Below are positions 13,401 through 25,618 of a stretch of DNA of 64,000 nucleotides, in pieces. Below the pieces are notes generated by a model. The model ran no database searches. It was given only the letters and a program-made list of their open reading frames with translations, and was not told the DNA's origin. How positions within the stretch are numbered: the stretch's first letter is position 1; every line of letters begins with the position of its first letter. The position numbers and the translations under genes were made by a program. This DNA comes from Hedera helix (Eukaryota; Streptophyta; Magnoliopsida; Apiales; Araliaceae): contig OX359264.1 in assembly GCA_947179155.2 (NCBI GenBank), positions 54,471,702 to 54,535,701 on the forward strand, in the 5' to 3' direction.

Positions 13401-15605
13401 AACTTTGACTAAAGAGTTAACTGAAGCACTTATCGTGTTTACAGTCCATACTTCCTAAATTCGACGTTCCCGTCCCAACGGTAAAGTCCGTTTCTCAAAA
13501 TTCCTCTTCAAACTCAAACTTTGACTTCTGACCATTACAAGTCAAACGGTTGACTTTGACCAAAAGTCAATCTTCAATACCAAATTGTGTTTACTATCTC
13601 TCTTTATTAAATTTGACGTTCTAAACTCAACGGCTTCCGAACTCCAAATTGAGTTTCTTTGACTCTCATTCATTTCCTATAGTCAAACTTTGACCAGTTG
13701 ACTACTTTGTCATATCTTGACATTTCGATTTATTAACTTGTCTTCATACATATAAGTATACTCGTGTTATCAGGTATACTTTTACCCCATTCTCTTCAAA
13801 CCGCTATTCCACGCAATTACGACCAGACAGGGTTCATTCTTACTTTGAGACTGCCACATAAATAACTTGGTTATACATACAAGTCTTACAATTATTAAAT
13901 GTTTAGGCTTGTTCACTGTACTCTTTGGCTTAATCCTCTCTTTCTCTTCTCCTTTTCTTTTCCTTCTCTTCTCGTGAGCTCTATCTCTCTCACTCTATAA
14001 GTTGTTGATTTATATTGCTAAAATGAAGTGGGTGTTGGTCATTTAACTGATATAACCAAGATAAAGATAAGAGGTGAGTTTTGATTGGTTGAAGTAGGAT
14101 TTCATGGGATAAGATAAGGCATAAGTGTCTAAAATTTATTCCACCTCATTAAAAATTTGAGATTTCAGTTAGTCTCACTTTAAAAATCTGTAGAGTTAAT
14201 TTTTCTTTTAGGTCCCACTTTTAAATATTTGACCTGCTCTTTGACTGTTTGACCCGAAAAATCAAATTTGCAATATTAGAGTCAATTCCTACTAATTTTG
14301 ACGTCGTCACGATAACATCCGTTTCTTCAAATTCATTTCCCAACTTCAAGTTTGACTTTTTTCCACAGAAAGTCAAACGGTCAACTTTGACCAAAGAGTC
14401 AATCGAAACACCTATCGTATTTACAGTCCATACTTACTAAATTCGACATTCCCATCGCAACGGTGAAGTCCGTTTCTCAAAATTTTTTCTTCAAACTCAC
14501 ACTTTGACTTTTCACCTATACAAGTCAAACGATTAACTTTGACCAAAAGTCAACCCCCCAATACCAAATTGTGTTTACTATCTCTCTTTGTTAAATTTGA
14601 CTTTCTGAACTCAACAATGCAGTACGCGTCTCCAAATTCTCTTCCGAACTCCAATTTGAGTTTCTTTGACTCTCCTTTATTTTCTTTAGTCAAACTTTGA
14701 CCAGTTGACCACTTTGTCATATCTTGACATTTCGATTTGTTAATTTGTCTTTATACATATAAGTATACTCGTGTTATCAGGTATACTTTTACCTCATTCT
14801 CTTCAAACTGCTATTCCATGCAATCACGACCATACATAATTCATTCTTACTTTGAGAATGCCACATTAATAACTTGACCATACATACAAGTCTTACAATT
14901 ATTAAATGTTTAGGCTTGTTCACTACATTCATATGACTAGCCATATATATTAGTCTGACTCGCCATAATGCTAATCAATTTTGGACTAATGTTTAATTTC
15001 TAACACTTAGCTACTAGGTTGGGTTTAATTTTAATTGTCACCATAATACCTAGCTTATCTCTTCCCAATTTACTAATTAGGGCTATCTTAATTTACCGTT
15101 TAAGGTTAAATTTTCATAAGCTTGTTTGATTAATAGATTAAACTTTATAATGTTCTTGATGATTAATTCAGTTAATCATTTATCAGGATCAGCTAAAATA
15201 TAATTAACACACCTCCAAATATATACATATCTATACATATATATCTTCACGTTAACTTAAAAATATCTCACTAATTAAAATTTATTTCCTTAATAAATTT
15301 TCTCATACATCATATTCAAAACTTCTTAAATAATCTCTTTTAGTCAAATATATTCATTAAACTTTAAATGTATTATATTACCTTATTATTAATATACCTC
15401 CAAGTATACATAATAATCAAATTCTAGATTTTAAAATTTTAAAACCTACATTTACTCACATTTAAATCATAACACAAATATTAGGGTAAAATGTTTACTC
15501 ACTTTTTACACATTTTACTTCTCCAAATCTAGGTTTTAACTTCAACCTTTATTCCATCATCAAAGATCTTATTTAAAAATCTTGTGAAATATTCAGGATA
15601 TTACA
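10462..15605 (-). mobile_element. Old LTR of a large retroelement (family B)
   Basis: The left end TGTAACACCCC and right end GGATATTACA give TG...CA boundaries. Directly right of it is a polypurine-like tract on the minus strand (CATATAAGGAGGGGTGAA), so the element reads on the minus strand and this is its 3' LTR, about 5.1 kb. The right end closely matches family A (GGGATATTACA). The interior is non-coding and contains a 988-bp tandem duplication. No partner LTR is present in the window, so the element is truncated on its 5' side. Confidence 0.75.
12935..14925. repeat. 988-bp tandem duplication inside the family B LTR
   Basis: Copy 1 (about 12935-13920) and copy 2 (about 13923-14925) both begin CTTTGGCTTAATCCTCTC and both end near TTTAGGCTTGTTCACT. 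They have diverged by many substitutions, so the duplication is old. Each copy carries smaller internal repeats around GTCAAACGGTCAACTTTGAC. Confidence 0.85.
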
Positions 15606-16465
15606 TTCACCCCTCCTTATATGAATTTCGTTCTCGAAATTACAGCATACTTTTTTATGCTCATTTTGTCCATTAGGTTCTCGAACTAACCTATCAAATT
15701 TCTCATTCTCTGAGGATATTTCTATCCATTCAATTTTCAGAATATTGGGATATTTCTCAGAAGTGTTCAACAATTATTCAATAATTGTGAAGGAGCTTGA
15801 ATAACTAGGATGTAAAAAAAATTCCTTTAAAATAATTTTATACCTGACTGAGGGATCATAAAGATCATGAACAAATGCCAAGAAATCAATCATTCGATTG
15901 ACCCTTTTAAATTACAATCCACTAGGTTTGTACTTGAGGAAATTAGCTTCTCATATACTATGTATATGCATAACATTTAGCTCTGACTGTATCAGATAAT
16001 TGACACTTAAAATTCGTCAACTTGTACTTAAGAGGATCAGCCTTTTGTACACTATGTATATACGTAACATTTAAACCTGGACGTATTAGATAATCGATAC
16101 TTAAATTTTTCCCCATTAAGGATTGTTCTCTCAGTCTAAGAATCCGTACTAACAAGAGGTTTGGATAGTTTTTTTTTTTAAATGTCTAACATGTAAACGT
16201 TTAGCCAAAACAATTGGCATAGACTTACGATAATAATTCGGATATCAATCGAAACTTTAAAACTTTTTAAAAGCACATACGTGAAATTAAAATTTCTGAA
16301 ATTCTTCACTTCAAGTTAAAATTAACAATGTCTAACCAATACAAAAAGGTATTGACACATAATTTTTCTTTATAGTTTAAATAACAAAAAATTATTTTAT
16401 GACTTCATGATACCGTATTATCTTGACAATGCATTGAGGATTCCGTTATTCCCAAATATAATTTT
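15606..16465 (-). mobile_element. Internal-region remnant of the family B element
   Basis: It starts next to the LTR with TTCACCCCTCCTTATATG, followed by the palindrome AATTTCG...CGAAATT (15624-15641). Near 16402 it contains GACTTCATGATACCG and then GAGGATTCCGT, strings also found in the family A internal region near 30831-30875. This shows homology between the two internal regions. No gag or pol reading frame is seen. Confidence 0.65.
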
Positions 16466-16888
16466 TTACAAACAAATATAACCATAGCCTCCCTTCAATT
16501 CTTATAAAACTGTCATATTTCTGTGAAACTGTCATAAAACCGTGATAGTGTTTCTGGGTTTAAGGTGATTGGCGAGAGTCCTTTTGAGGAACCTTTCTAC
16601 AGTGAACAATGGTTTGTACAACTGAATGCCTTGGACCAAAATAAGAACAGCTGCAGGACTAAGGTCACATCATCTAGAACAAAGAGAATTAAACACGGGG
16701 GAGGAGAAAATTAAGTGTTTGAAACAAAACATAAATTTCCGGAGCAATAAGATCCAATCTTTCGCACGCTACAACCAGTTTGAAAAAAATGACAAATAAG
16801 GAAAATTGCATCGCAATTAGTACTTTCTTTTGTTTTCTTTTGGCGGCAAGGCTTCCAATAAGTGGATTTAGTATTGAATGCCATCCAT
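16466..16888. other. Probable 3' UTR and flank of RABE1
   Basis: Sequence between the RABE1 stop codon and the family B remnant. It most likely holds the 3' UTR. No other gene is seen. Confidence 0.5.
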
Positions 16889-19800
16889 TTAAGAGCCACA
16901 GCATGCTGATTTTTGAGCAAGTTGACCATTTCTAGCCGCTGGATCTGGTTGACTAATTTTTAGTGTAGTAGGCTGCAACCATGCAAACAAAAATGTACTC
17001 AACCATTTTTTCAGGTATAAACAGAGTGTGATCTTTGAAAGCTCTTTCAATACGGGTGTTTTTCTAGATTCAATTTACAACAGATGAGCTGATTACCTCA
17101 GCCTTTGAGTCGGTGTCTGCAAGCCTTTGCTTTATATCCCTTGCAATTGAAAAGAAAACTTCCTCCACGTTGAGATTTGTTTTTGCACTCTGCAGCAGAA
17201 AATAAATTTTAATCTTAAGAACAATGTAACCAACAAAATGATGAATAAATTCACAGCAGAAAATAAATTTTAATCTTAAGAACAATGTAACCAACAAAAT
17301 GATGAATGAATTCTAGCATACTCACAGTTTCAAAGAATTTGATGCCATACTCATCAGCAAGTGCTTGGCCCTTGGAGGTAGGCACAGCCTTCGAATGTTT
17401 TAGTACAGAAATCATATACTCTTTAAAAAAATCAACTAATGTACCTAATTTAGGTTAAGGTACTAAAGCCATACCCTTTTGCTTTCATCCATGTCGGCCT
17501 TGTTTCCTATCAGTACCTTGTTGACATTGTCCGAAGCATGCTGCTCAATGTTGCGAATCCAGTTCCTGATGTCTGAGTGAAATGCAAGATCCTTGGAATT
17601 TAGTTCAGAAATCAAGACAAACTGTAAACTATAATTGTACATTTTCTACCATACATGTTTGTAATACTAAATAAGATATAAAAACATGTGAAGAGACTAA
17701 AAAACAGCAGGTTTTCAAGTCTTATTTATGTAGACAAAATCTTTGTGTTGGGTACATTATTTACATGCATATCCATCTAAATCCCGGATAATTAAAGGTA
17801 GAAAAGGGAAAACTTACTGTTGAAAGATGATTCATCAGTAACATCATAAACCAGCAAAATACCCATGGCTCCACGGTAGTAAGCTGGAAATATGTGTAGG
17901 AAAAGAAAAGTTATAATTAGTGGAAGATGTAAACATATAAATACGAAGAGACTATTATCTACAAAAAATTACAATAAACACTTTAATTAAAATATATAAA
18001 CACTAATAAGAGACAATGAAGTGGTTTCACGAAAGACATAGTGATATAATATGCCAGAACTCCACATATTATCTGTTAAATTGATGTTTTTTGTTTGGGT
18101 TATATCATTTTTTTCCCATTGAACTAAACCCCGATTCACTGAACTGATGTTTTTTCTAGTTAATTCATTAAAATGCAATTTTTTTACAAAAATTCAAAAT
18201 TCTGTCTAATAGTGTTAAAAGTTAACAAGAGCTACTTGTCACCACCTTAAAATATGATGTAGCAATGATGACGTGTATTAAAAATTAAAAACATTTTGAA
18301 CTAATTTATATATATATTTGTTAAGATAAACTAAACATATTAAGCAAATAAAAAAAAAGTTCAAATTATTTTTTTATGCTTTGAATCATGAACATCTCTC
18401 CCAAAAAAAAAAAAAAGAAGCCTCAAATCTGAATTCAAGAAAGACAACATGAATCCTTTTTCTCACTCATCATAAACCATAGACTTCATGCTATTGCAAG
18501 ATTACGGCGTGCCCATTTACCATGCTCTGTATGCGAAACTTCGATCTTCTTCTTTAGATAAATCAATAATTCAATCTCCATGTTCATATGTTATTTTCTC
18601 CCTAATAATCTAAGTTGTCATGAAAAATTACTATAAACCATTTGATTGGGTCTCTACCATCAGCTATAACCATAACCACCAAACCCATATCTAACCAAAA
18701 CAACCTCATCCTTAACCTCCGAAAACCTAGATCTGCCACAATAATTATAATTAGTCTTTAGATATGCCACTATATATAGTCGATTAATTCCAAAAATATG
18801 AGGAGAGATTGAGATTTATGAATTAATACTTCTTAATTTTTCCTTTATTTTTATTTTTCTTTCACAAATCGGAGATAATTGAGTTTTGTTGGTAGGAATT
18901 GTGGTGGGAGGTTTTGATGTTCTTTTGGTGGAGGAGAATACCAGAGAGAAAAATAAAGGGAAAAGAGGGGTGATTTGGGAAAGAAGTACCGGTACCCTTT
19001 GATTTTTAATTAGTTTAAATGTTAAATTAGTTTTATTTGTTTTACTTTTTTAATTTAGTTAACATGTTCCGATTGTTTAAATTTTTTATACTTTAATCTA
19101 TTATGGCTGCCACACTGACATATATTGTGACACATACAACCTCTCTCTTCATTCCGTTAAAAGTCAAACAATTTAATGGATTTTGTAACAATTTGTAAAA
19201 AAATAAAATAGTTCAATGAGTTAAATGGAAAAAAAATCAGTTCAATAAAACATATGTAAATCGGGGTTCAATTCAATGAGGAAAAAGTGATTTACCCTTT
19301 TTTTTATTTTTACTAGGTTCAAAATAACTAGAGGGAACTGCCCTCAGGAGACGTCAAATCCATGTACAGAAGGTATTTTATAATTTTAATGTGAAGAAAG
19401 TATTTCTATTATCAACATCCAAGACAGAATCATATAAGAAAATAATAAGAAAATAAAGGACTATTTAGAACTGTTTGTCTTGAAAGGACACAGTCTTGGC
19501 TAATAAAATCGCACCATAGTTTTCCATTACATTTGTTATTGATGATATATAAATCAATAAAAGGAGAGAAACTAGTAGAACATAAAGCTTACCAGTTGTG
19601 ATCGTTCTGAACCGCTCCTGACCAGCTGTATCCCAGATTTGGAGTTTAATTCGTTTGCCGTCAAGCTCAATGTTTCTTATCTTAAAATCAATTCTTCAAA
19701 AAAATTATAATTCAGTGTCAGGACAAAATCAACAACTCCATATTAAACTAGAGGTCTTAAACTCCATGTTAAACAAAAGCTTGGAGCAAACTTACCCAAT

Positions 19801-22800
19801 GGTAGTGATAAAACTAGTGGTGAAGGAACCATCAGAGAAACGTAAAAGAAGGCAACTCTTGCCCACACCTGCAAAAGTAGATAAGAAACAACAGATTAGT
19901 CCATTGTGCAATTTTCAGTTACAAGTAAGTACGGACTAATGGCCACATTAAAATCATAAAGCAAATATACAAGGACTAGTACTTGCCAACAACTCAACAG
20001 TAAGAACATGGTGGACACAAGAACATAAGTTAATGTATTTTTGTGTAGAAGATTTACAATTACTATACAAGAAACTTAAATCTGTACAAAAATGTTGAAG
20101 ATGAAAATGGAGTGTAGTAGCATTTCATGTTGGAGAAAATAGGCGGCAAGGAAGTACTCTTCTGTTCCAAAATTAGAGATGCATTTTTGCTTTTTGAAGT
20201 TAATTGGTGAAATTCTAAAATTTAAATATTGATATAATTTCGCTTGAGTTTTAAAAACAGCAAATATGATCATTAGTAGTACTTTATAGTTTATAATTAG
20301 TTTACAGTTGTCATAGTTGTTTATATTAAAATAAATAATTTCTTGTTGATTTTGAATTTTAAAATTTCGCAAAATTGACTCCAAAAAGTCAAAATGTATA
20401 TCTAATTTTAGAATAAATAGAGTAATAAATAGTTCATTTTACAATAGAACTCCTTGTGTGGTCCACAGTCTTCTGTGCAGCAGTTAATAAAGCGGTAATA
20501 TTAGAATTGTTCCCAAAAGTGGAAAACTCCTTAAGATTGATGTAATAGTTATCAACTTACCAAGGTCTACTATTATTCACTGACCACTTGTCATGTGGCC
20601 ACAGTAGACAAAGCAAAAATGTTGCACACTAATGTACCCACATAGATGTATTTTGCGACTGCAAGTTGAGCACAGACGTGCCAATGCGAATCGTACACAT
20701 GAACACTATCAACAACTAACTTCAACTTTGCACTCCATACATTAAAAATAATCAAATTATCTATTTTCAATATCTTCAATCGACCATTACTAGTAGAAAA
20801 TAAGATCAAATGCTGCATTACAGTTAGCGTTTTAAAAATCCCCGCCTAGGTTTGATTAATCTCCATTCAGGCGCTAGGTATGGTCTTCTACCGCCTCAAG
20901 TTAGCTGGGCGCCTAGGCAGAATCAGACATCTACTTTGAATCTCTACAATACTTAACTAAATTTGCTAAACCTTAAAAGATTGTTTTTTGGTAATGTTTC
21001 ATGTAAGATTTTAAAAAATTACATCTACTATATGTTTTGTTTGTATAACAAGTATGTACAATAAATAATAAAAAAAATGAGAGTGCCTAAAAAAATGTCT
21101 AGTCCGCCTAGGAAAACACCTAGGCGTTAGGTGGGGCCTCTACCGCCTAGGTCCTCCTAACGATTTTTAGAACACTGATTATAGTAATTGCGCTCCAATT
21201 GAGACAGCATAGAGTTTTCCATAATAATAAACTAAATGAAACTAATGTTGGTCGGAAGGGAAATAAATTTGCAATTAATGAAGTGTACCAAAAAACTAGT
21301 ATCATCATATAATATTGTTATACCTAATTTAGGAAGAAGCAATCACTTTTCAGTCAAAAGTACAAAACACAAATTCAAAAATTTCAATAAAGTAGAGATA
21401 TTATGCCAATATGTCAAAACTCCATATATATTGTCGTTATATGAGTATCTAATATTTTTTTATTGTGACACTTTCAACAGTTCCATCAGACACCTGTAGA
21501 CAGACGTCCTAGATCTTGGATTTGAACTATTGGCTTCAGAATAGTAGTTTCACAAAACCTTGGTTAAAAGTTGTTGCTAGAAACTAAATTAGTAACGGGG
21601 GCTCTAGGGATCTCATCAGCAATTTTTAGAGAGAAATAAGCAATTAGATCTGTAGGATGGTTCAAGCTTAGGACCTCAAGTCCAGCTAGGTCCAGCTACA
21701 ATTCAAACAACCATATCCCCGGGAAAGCTAGCCACCATTTACCAGAACATCCACATATAGCACTCTTCACAATCTAATACGATTGCCTAATAGCAAAATT
21801 TAATCTGACAATTGGCAACCAAAAGACTCCCCAAGAATCCTATAAAAGGGGCATACCCTAGTGAAAGTTGAATTTCTGCCAAATAATAGTCTAGAAACTG
21901 CATAGTGAAATAATCTAAGATGATACGTGTGTGCGCGATACGAGGGTACGAGAGTTCGTCAAATCTTCAAAAATGGGGATTCGGGTGCGGCATGGATACG
22001 TCACATATTTTATTATCTAATATTATTTTTTATGTGTATAAATATATATTTAGGCATTTAAAAAAAAAATATTTACATATATCTAACGTCCAGGAACTTG
22101 TTTGTAAGAATATATTTACTGATTTGGGGGACTATATACTGAATTGTACAGAACTATGAGGGTTTGACTGTGATTTGGCTATCTAATTAAAAGATAGGCT
22201 CTCTTTGTTCAGACTTCGCAAAACAAAGATTGTCGTCACGCTACCAAGAGAAAAGAGGAGAAAGAAAAAGAAGAGAAGAAAGGATAGCAGCAACTATCCT
22301 TTCTTCTCTTCTTCTACTTCTTCTCCAGCAATCAATAGCCGCAACTATCCTTTCATCTTCTTCTTCTTCATTGACCATCACAGCAATCAATAGCCGCAAC
22401 TATCCTTTCTTCTTCTTTTTCTTCTTCATCGACCATCGCAGCAATCAATAGCAGCAACTATCCCCCCCCCCCTCCTCCTCCTCTTCTTCCTCGTCCTCGT
22501 CCTCCTCCAATCATCTTCTTCTCCTTCTCCGACCATCGCAATAAAGAATAGCATCATCTTCTTCTCTGTCACTGGGGAAAAAAACCTAAGACACCCAATT
22601 GGCCGCAAATTCCATAGCTAATTTGAGGGATACGGCAATAGACGCACCCCGTACACAAAGCAGCGCAGCCACAACCCTGTGCGCAGCGCGTCTCCTACTT
22701 GCTGCACCGCTGCTTCTTAGCACAATGCGAGAGTGCACGTGGAGTCCTTTAATGGATGAACAGTTGGTAATGAGAATTGCAACATAACATGATCTAGAAG

Positions 22801-23548
22801 CTAGCTATGAGTCTGCTTGGGAAGTTTACAGCCACAGTAATTTTAATGAAAGAAATACCTACAAATTTGAAAGAAGATTTCCAATGATAAAAAAAAATTA
22901 AAATTCTAATACAACAATTCACTACTCATCCAGCTGACAAGAATCATTTAATTGCGTAATCTATGAGAACAACAATAAACTCTTAATGTATAACAGTAAT
23001 GCACAAGAAGGGTTGGCTTTCCACTCACAGCCATCAAAATTATTGGAAGATTATATGTAAGGGCAACTGATCAACAAAACAAAATAACAATGTTTTCTGC
23101 ACTAACCAAGTAGCAAACCAATGTAGGCTAGATTACTAATTGATACTTTGGGCTAATCAATATTCCCCTAAAATGAGCAAGCAAAATGCCGCTCAACTTA
23201 AAATAAAATAATGAACCATCTAACATATTTTAGAAAATAGATCAAAACTAATGGGTGCCAATCTAGATCCGTACAAATACAAACTTTGTATTTAAAAGAA
23301 GCTGTACAAAGCAAAACCCATACAACAAAAGCAATCACTCAAATAACATAAAATCATATGGCATTTCATACTCAAACACCCGATCCATATACTTAAATAT
23401 ACAAACACATGTAAAATTGAGAAAATTATGTAATTAGGTTTGAAATGCAAAAAAATAAATTAAATTAAAACGCACCGCTGTCGCCGATGAGGAGAAGCTT
23501 AATGAGGTAATCGTAATCTGCTCGAGCCCTTGTCGGTGGAGCAGTCAT
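16889..23548 (-). CDS. RABE1: RABE1/Rab8-type small GTPase
   Basis: Eight exons on the minus strand: 23548-23476, 19868-19796, 19693-19593, 17883-17818, 17572-17475, 17388-17326, 17189-17097 and 16972-16889. All have GT-AG introns with matching phases, giving 216 aa. All G motifs are present: P-loop GDSGVGKS (22-29), switch I TTIG (46-49), WDTAGQE (69-75), NKAD (128-131) and ETSAK (157-161). The C-terminus is SACCGS, a double-cysteine geranylgeranylation site. Length, N-terminus (RARADYDYLIKLLLIGDSG) and tail match plant RABE1, the Rab8 relative that works in Golgi-to-plasma-membrane traffic. Intron 1 is 3.6 kb and intron 3 is 1.7 kb, both carrying repeats; the other introns are 86-245 bp. 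The gene appears intact. Which RABE1 paralogue it is cannot be told. Confidence 0.95.
17193..17314. repeat. 61-bp tandem duplication in RABE1 intron 6
   Basis: CAGCAGAAAATAAATTTTAA begins copies at 17193 and 17254, and the copies are nearly identical through about 17314. The exon-proximal copy holds the real 3' splice site (minus-strand TCTGCTGCAG, exon starting at 17189). The distal copy reads TCTGCTGTGA and has lost the AG. Confidence 0.9.
18097..19297. mobile_element. MULE-like TIR element in RABE1 intron 3
   Basis: The left end GGGTTATATCATTTTTTTCC and the minus-strand right end GGGTAAATCACTTTTTCCTC are inverted repeats. The similarity continues inward: CATTGAACTAAACCCCGATT on the left and AATCGGGGTTCAATTCAATG on the right. 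About 80-100 bp of imperfect TIR can be followed. The flanks are T-rich on both sides, so a 9-10-bp duplication is possible but not decisive. The interior is non-coding. Confidence 0.65.
20821..21176. mobile_element. MITE-like element in RABE1 intron 1
   Basis: The ends TTTTAAAAATCCCCGCCTAG and GATTTTTAGAACACTG form an imperfect inverted repeat. CCTAGGCG-type motifs recur just inside both ends (near 20846, 20911, 21118 and 21147). This layout is common in plant hAT-like MITEs. The flanking 8 bp do not match, so the superfamily is uncertain. Confidence 0.6.
22285..22472. repeat. CTT-rich minisatellite in RABE1 intron 1
   Basis: Three to four copies of a roughly 55-bp unit, each with GCAACTATCCTTTC followed by CTT repeats and CAGCAATCAATAGC. 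It ends in a run of 11 C (22462-22472). On the transcribed strand the repeat is GAA-rich. Open frames through it reflect repeat composition, not a gene. Confidence 0.8.
22473..22800. other. Locally GC-rich unassigned segment in RABE1 intron 1
   Basis: About 22620-22745 is much richer in G and C than the rest of the intron (for example GTGCGCAGCGCGTCTCC). I do not recognise a protein or transposon end in it. Confidence 0.4.
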
Positions 23549-23581
23549 TTTCAAAATCGACGAGAGCTAACTCTCAAATCT

Positions 23582-23594
23582 CTATATATAAATA
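23582..23594 (-). promoter_or_regulatory. TATA-like string upstream of RABE1
   Basis: On the minus strand TATTTATATATAG lies about 35 bp before the start codon. If it is a real TATA box the 5' UTR would be very short, so it may instead lie inside the leader. Only the match itself is visible. Confidence 0.3.
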
Positions 23595-24089
23595 CTAGTG
23601 TATGTATCAATGTATGTATAGATTTATATTAACAGATCAGATATCTATAGTGAGATCGGCTATTGAAATAGGAGACAGAAAGCTTGATCTGTTCGCCGTC
23701 GAACCTATACAATCTCCCTACTATGCTGGCTATTCTGTGCACTTTCACCTGCACACTTTACCAGAAAATACGCACCCAACACTAAGAGACGAAGACGGAT
23801 TATTGTGTTCAATAGCTTACTGTTAATAATAGCAATCAAATTTTCAATTTGACACGTGACGGATAAAGATTAGTTGCTATGACGGATGTATATTAGAAGT
23901 GTTTAGGCGTATATAGAGGATAATAACTCGGTATGTGAACTGGAGTCCTAGTCATTAAAGTATGTGAGCAAATCAAGGACGAACAACTGTCAGATATTAT
24001 AGGACAAAGGAAATCATACTCAGATTACAGCCAATTAAAACGCACCAGGTCATGATTGGTTTCCTAATTATCATATGAATCATGGATAA

Positions 24090-24212
24090 TGACACAAATT
24101 TTAAATATAAAATTAAATATTACATTAAATTTTAATATTATATTTTATTTTTTAATAATTAAGTTAAATATTATATTTAAATATTATATATTTATATTTA
24201 TTTATGAATCAT
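24090..24212. mobile_element. AT-rich MITE-like segment, copy 2
   Basis: It shares AAATATAAAATTAAATATTA and TTTATTTTTTAATAATTAAG with the segment at 3787-3945, in the same order and at similar spacing. Confidence 0.35.
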
Positions 24213-25149
24213 TGACAATACCGTCTCTTGCGTTAATATTTTCAAGTTTTTTATTCTCATTTAGATAAAAAAAAAATTTGTCAATCGACTGTATATTTTT
24301 GAATATTTATTATTTAATTTTTATATTATTTCAAATTATTAAACACAAATGTGTTTCTCTTTTATCTTTTTGACTAATTTAGCTTAATAATGATAATTTT
24401 TCATCTCTTCTCTCTCTTCTTTTTAATGAATTTGTGGAAATAACACACTTAATAAATTTTCCCTATTGTAACATTTGCAACTTAAATAAAATTAAAAAAA
24501 AATTGACATATTTTAAAAGAGAAGTATATCATACGATTTTTCCGTTGATCGATATTATCAAAATAAAAATTAAAGTATCAAAATAAAGTAATGCCTATGT
24601 ATTAATATTATTAAAATAATATTAAAAATATCGTTAAATATAAAATTTTTAAATAATATTATTTTTACTCTAAGAATATTAATCATCTTTTTGTAAAAGT
24701 TAATTCGTTAAGTTTTGGTACCATGAGCCATGACAGTTAGATTTGGACTAATTCTTCATCAAGTGAAAGGGAAAATTAAAGGAAGGATGAAGAGAGTTGG
24801 ACAGGCTGTTACTTTGCTTTCATTACGTAAGAAACTCGTTAAGTCTCCCACCATTAATAGTTTTATTGTTTTAGCCTCCGTACTGATAGAAATAGTTCAA
24901 CGTGATAACTTTTGTTGTTCCAAAACAGTAATCTTATATTTATTTTTTTATTGTAATACAAAATATTATTAAATTTATTATTATTGTTTAATAATATAAC
25001 AAAATACTAAATAAATTTAAAAGGTAAACATGAAACAAAAAAATGTCTTTAGAAATTATACATTTTCGAATGAGATTATTTTTATGAAATAGATATAATG
25101 TTGTTAAAATATTTTTTTTTTTAAAAACTTTTTTGAGATTTAATCAATA

Positions 25150-25430
25150 TGCTAAGGCCCAAGAGTTGTTCTAGGGGACAAGTCCTAGCGACTGGTCCAA
25201 ATTTATTTTTATTTTTCTCTTTTTTTTTATTTTAAAAATATTTATAATATTTATTTTAAATTCTTTTTTATAAAATTTAATAATTTAGGTATAATTTAGA
25301 TACATATAAATAACAGTATTATTATACCTAAATTATTAAATTTTCTTTTATTAAAATAAATATTTTAGAGTCAAAAGTGTTTGGGGGGGGGGGGGGGAAT
25401 AATTTGGACCGGTTGCCCAAGAATTACTCG
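25150..25430. mobile_element. Hairpin MITE-like element
   Basis: The core arms AATTTAATAATTTAGGTATA (from about 25278) and TATACCTAAATTATTAAATT (from about 25324) are perfect inverted repeats around a 27-bp loop. Further out, ACTGGTCCAAATT on the left is mirrored by AATTTGGACCGGTT on the right. A run of 15 G lies in the right arm (25383-25397). No target duplication is clear. Confidence 0.5.
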
Positions 25431-25613
25431 AGGCGAAATTATTGCATTCTCTATATGATTTTATTTTTTTTGTGCGAGTGAGTCAGTTAGGAAATTATAA
25501 TTGCTAAAGACTAAAGGCTAAAGTCAATTTCAATTATGTAGATGATGATTGATGCAATATTATATAATTTGATCTATTCAGCTCAATTACTTCACCATCC
25601 ACCAGGACCAACA

Positions 25614-25618
25614 CAATG
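25614..25618. repeat. Left 5-bp target duplication of retrotransposon A
   Basis: CAATG directly before the left LTR is repeated exactly at 36897-36901 after the right LTR. Confidence 0.9.

Larger units (their letters stand above)
23549..25613. other. Intergenic region between RABE1 and retrotransposon A
   Basis: It contains the RABE1 promoter and leader, two AT-rich MITE-like segments and a poly-G run. I see no gene. The open stretches at 23602-23826 and 24730-24972 resemble no protein I know. Confidence 0.5.

Noticed and set aside
16689..16929. Two minus-strand frames of about 70 codons
   Set aside because: They overlap the last RABE1 exon and its 3' UTR in other frames. The true exon 8 frame ends at the TAA at 16889.
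19655..19939. 94-codon plus-strand frame
   Set aside because: It lies antisense across exons 2 and 3 of RABE1 and is a shadow of that gene.
22205..22787. Several 60-70-codon frames in RABE1 intron 1
   Set aside because: They arise from the CTT/GAA repeat and a GC-rich patch, are open on both strands, and match no known protein.
23602..23826. 74-codon plus-strand frame upstream of RABE1
   Set aside because: It lies antisense to the probable promoter and leader, with no recognisable domain.
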